Below, piece after piece: positions 61,906-64,000 of a DNA stretch of 64,000 bases. The DNA is taken from contig VYCF01000072.1 of NCBI GenBank assembly GCA_009844085.1, forward strand, positions 232,021 through 296,020, given 5' to 3'. The translations under genes and the position numbers were made by a program. This DNA comes from Gammaproteobacteria bacterium. Lineage in GTDB: Bacteria > Pseudomonadota > Gammaproteobacteria > Pseudomonadales > Pseudohongiellaceae. The first letter of the stretch is position 1; the number at the start of each line of letters is the position of its first letter. A model generated the notes under the pieces. The model worked only from the letters and a program-made list of their open reading frames with translations. It did not search any database and had not been told where the DNA came from.

Positions 61906-62112
61906 CTCATCATTACTCCCGCAAATACTGCATTGGAAATTCGACTACCTAGATGGCGCCACGAAGGGCACAGGATAACTGCGAACATTTTTGAGCGCAA
62001 TAATTCATTGGAAATTGCCGGGCGCGCGGTGCCCGCCGATTCAAACTTGTCGCACTAGTGGTAGTCCAAATTTCACGAATTGCCATGATTTCGGGGAAAG
62101 TTGGTTGGTCGG

Positions 62113-63441
62113 TCAGGCTGCAGGCGATGTTATAGCCTTGATCTCCGTTGCCACCGCTGTGGTTCGTGCCATCACGAACTGTTGCAATTGAACTACGCTG
62201 ATACTTTTGGTCGCGCGATTGGCGAGCATGCCCGCGGACAGTCCGGCGAGCAGCGCCATTCCTGCGGGACCGCCGAATACGGCCACCTGTGACGCGGCGA
62301 AAAGCGCCGAGCCCGCGCCAATGCCTCCCTTTAGCAATCCATCCACGGCTTTCTCATTTTCGTCCGCAAGCTCGGCCTTCTGAAAAGCGCGGGCCAAGCT
62401 GATAATCGTCACCGTCAGCAACAGCGGGTTTGCGCTGATCGCGGCCGACACGCCCATGCCGCCGACCAACTTGGCAAACTTCTCCGTATCTCTCTCATCC
62501 CAGCTTAATACCAATGCGGTCGCGCCAATAGTACCGGCGAGCAATTCGGGCGCGTCGTAATTGTTGAGATCGTAGAACCAATCCTTGGGAATGCCAAAAT
62601 TGGATTGCAGGAAACCGGACACCAAATCGTATGTTTCCTTGTCCCAGTTGGCGATCGGCAGACCCTTGGGAGTGACCAAATCCTTGAACATCGCGCCCAG
62701 GAATCCCATGGCTTCCTGGATGATCGTGTCGTCTGGCGATGCATCTTGAACCGCCTGCCACGCGCCCGCGATGGTGTGACCGCCGTCGAATATTCTGTGA
62801 TTGCCGCCGCCGATGAAGGTCTGCAAATATTCGGCATCCATGGCCTTATCGTAAATCGTTGTTGGCCCGCTGACGGTCGAGGCAAGCAACGCGGAAAGAT
62901 CGGTGGCGAGCGAACTCGCGAGCAACCCCTGCGCCGTTCCGAGCAACCCATCTGCAAGGCTGGTTGCCGCAGCCAGCGCTTTCTTTGTTTGGGATTTCGC
63001 GTGACCGAGAGCCTCCCCAGTCGCATCCGCAGTCTTTTTTGCGACGCCGGTTGCCGCCTCGAACGCTGAGTTCGCGGTAATGCCGACGATTGCACCCGCA
63101 TCGGAAACAAACTCCTTAACGCCATGCACCCGATCATCGGACCCGTCCGCCATCGGCGGCTGTCCCTCCGACACCTCCGACAAGCGATTCTTGGCAACGG
63201 GTTCAATGCCCTCCGTAACTTTCCACCGCATCCATGCGTCTGCCAGGCCGGGAATATTCGGCAGCAGCAGGGCGCCGAACTCGCTGCACCCGAGGATCAA
63301 GCAGCGACGCGGCGTCTGTGTTCCATCCAGTACGAACAATTTACCGAGAATGAAACCAACCGCCGCGTCGAATTGATCGTCTGTCTCCGGGCGAGGCAAA
63401 TCCTCCGCATAGCCGCTTCGTTCAAGAACTATCTTCCACAT
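62113..63441 (-). CDS. Protein of unknown function: DUF429-like C-terminal segment joined to a membrane-helix domain
   Basis: A 442-residue protein. Residues 1 to about 70 (WKIVLERSGYAEDLP, DDQFDAAVGFILGKL) resemble the end of a DUF429-type domain whose beginning is the adjacent upstream ORF. Residues about 85-200 are Ala-rich helix, and the rest has several hydrophobic stretches (GMGVSAAISANPLLLTVTII and AGMALLAGLSAGMLANRA). The ATG directly follows the TAA of the upstream ORF in the same reading frame. No ribosome site is visible, so this may be one interrupted gene. No function is assigned. Confidence 0.6.
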   Translation of the reverse strand: MWKIVLERSGYAEDLPRPETDDQFDAAVGFILGKLFVLDGTQTPRRCLILGCSEFGALLLPNIPGLADAWMRWKVTEGIEPVAKNRLSEVSEGQPPMADGSDDRVHGVKEFVSDAGAIVGITANSAFEAATGVAKKTADATGEALGHAKSQTKKALAAATSLADGLLGTAQGLLASSLATDLSALLASTVSGPTTIYDKAMDAEYLQTFIGGGNHRIFDGGHTIAGAWQAVQDASPDDTIIQEAMGFLGAMFKDLVTPKGLPIANWDKETYDLVSGFLQSNFGIPKDWFYDLNNYDAPELLAGTIGATALVLSWDERDTEKFAKLVGGMGVSAAISANPLLLTVTIISLARAFQKAELADENEKAVDGLLKGGIGAGSALFAASQVAVFGGPAGMALLAGLSAGMLANRATKSISVVQLQQFVMARTTAVATEIKAITSPAA

Positions 63442-63942
63442 TTAGCCGCGGACTTTCTGCATCTCAACCTTGTTTCCTTTGTATTCCCAGCCTGCGTTCG
63501 TATTTCTTTTTTCGCGACACCATAGCCAAGCCGCCAATCCCGGATGAATCTCGACCACAGATTTCCGGGACCGCATCTGTTCACCGGATGCAGCGACCAG
63601 ACGGAATGGAAGATTGTTTTCCGGCTTATCGTAGGGACCCACGCGGGGAAGTCCCAACAGTGACCGACTGATTGTCCAATGTTGACATCCCGCGTAGCCC
63701 TGCACAGAAATGCCCTTTGGCGTCTTGAATCCGGTTTCATCGAGCGAAAAGAAGCGTTCTATTGGGCGCTTCGTGAAATCAAATCGATGAGATCCGGCAT
63801 CGTCTGGATCGAATGGGCCAGTCAGTGGCGCATCCCAGCAAACCAGGACCGCTTCCTTTGCACCGGCTAACCCATCCAGATATTCGCGAAGCTCCAGCGC
63901 ATTCAGTCGCAGGTATTCCGTTCCATCGAACACTACACTCAT
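63442..63942 (-). CDS. DUF429-like protein, N-terminal part
   Basis: A 166-residue protein with AVLVCWDAPLTGPFDP, FDFTKRPIERFF, SLLGLPRVG and VVEIHPGLAAWLW, a pattern like the RNase-H-fold DUF429 family (acidic residue, Arg, Gly-Leu-Pro, then an Asp/Glu-His-Pro). It stops at TAA (63442-63444), after which the same frame resumes with matching DUF429-like sequence. Upstream of the ATG the frame stays open for about 16 codons to a TGA, so a non-ATG start is also possible. The function is unknown. Confidence 0.55.
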   Translation of the reverse strand: MSVVFDGTEYLRLNALELREYLDGLAGAKEAVLVCWDAPLTGPFDPDDAGSHRFDFTKRPIERFFSLDETGFKTPKGISVQGYAGCQHWTISRSLLGLPRVGPYDKPENNLPFRLVAASGEQMRSRKSVVEIHPGLAAWLWCREKRNTNAGWEYKGNKVEMQKVRG

Positions 63943-64000
63943 TTTCCCGGGCCAGCGATTCCCGCTGAAAATCGTATTCCAATAGAATCAATGGGTTGCG

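Noticed and set aside
63442..63444. The TAA in the DUF429-like gene as a recoded codon
   Set aside because: TAA is not used for selenocysteine or pyrrolysine and no recoding structure is evident, so only nonsense mutation or reinitiation was considered.

Overview
The window is dense, GC-rich (roughly 60-65 % by eye) Gram-negative DNA. It carries a TonB-dependent receptor, an RND pump, Tat-type signal peptides, periplasmic binding proteins and many ATGA/GTGA stop-start overlaps. Together with several acyl-CoA dehydrogenases, a fused TrpE-TrpG and exported hydrolases, this fits an uncultured or environmental proteobacterium, most likely gammaproteobacterial; that placement is inference. No rRNA, tRNA, CRISPR array or replication origin was recognised.

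Layout. 1-2848 (minus): a response regulator/PP2C phosphatase, a periplasmic ligand-binding protein and the start of a membrane sensor, all translationally coupled. 3092-6111: a two-subunit, Tat-exported molybdenum hydroxylase. 6185-7837: NfeD, an SPFH protein and a small membrane protein. 7878-11082: a thioredoxin-fold partner protein, a UGSC-family selenoprotein whose TGA at 9602-9604 is read as selenocysteine, and a thiolase. 11112-17097: an alpha/beta hydrolase, a methyltransferase-like membrane protein, and an RND permease coupled to an MpaB-family oxygenase. 17266-22212: a complete branched-chain-type ABC importer, followed by an S1/P1 nuclease. 23262-25695 (minus): trpE(G) behind a leaderless aromatic-codon leader peptide and an attenuator. 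25788-27760: a serine hydrolase and a 2OG-Fe(II) oxygenase-like gene.

27764-31030 is an accessory block holding two PIN-type toxin-antitoxin pairs, a small coiled-coil membrane protein and a Y1/HUH transposase with inverted ends. A 215-bp direct duplication of the end of the 2OG oxygenase gene brackets it. 31246-38029 holds a TonB receptor with terminator, a VOC protein, an SGNH hydrolase and a beta-propeller protein. 38051-44874 is a beta-oxidation-type cluster: two acyl-CoA dehydrogenases, a zinc alcohol dehydrogenase, a hydratase/3-hydroxyacyl-CoA dehydrogenase, and a divergent acyl-CoA dehydrogenase. 44941-50611 holds a universal stress protein, an esterase, a split spermidine-synthase/transporter pair, an exported tandem FAH-domain protein and a Tat-exported sugar isomerase-like protein. 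50644-54854 is a second acyl-CoA dehydrogenase cluster with a phosphotransferase and a histidine phosphatase. 54982-60939 holds a DUF4105-like membrane protein and a probable 3-keto-glycoside pathway (Gfo/Idh, GMC oxidoreductase, its subunit 3, DUF1080 hydrolase). 61117-64000 is a second accessory stretch with HigA-like and HicB-like antitoxins lacking visible toxins, and a DUF429-like protein split from its continuation by an in-frame TAA.

The strongest findings are the UGSC selenoprotein operon with candidate SECIS hairpins, the leaderless trpE(G) attenuator, the duplication-bracketed accessory block, and the palindromic repeat that encodes the end of TrpE(G).
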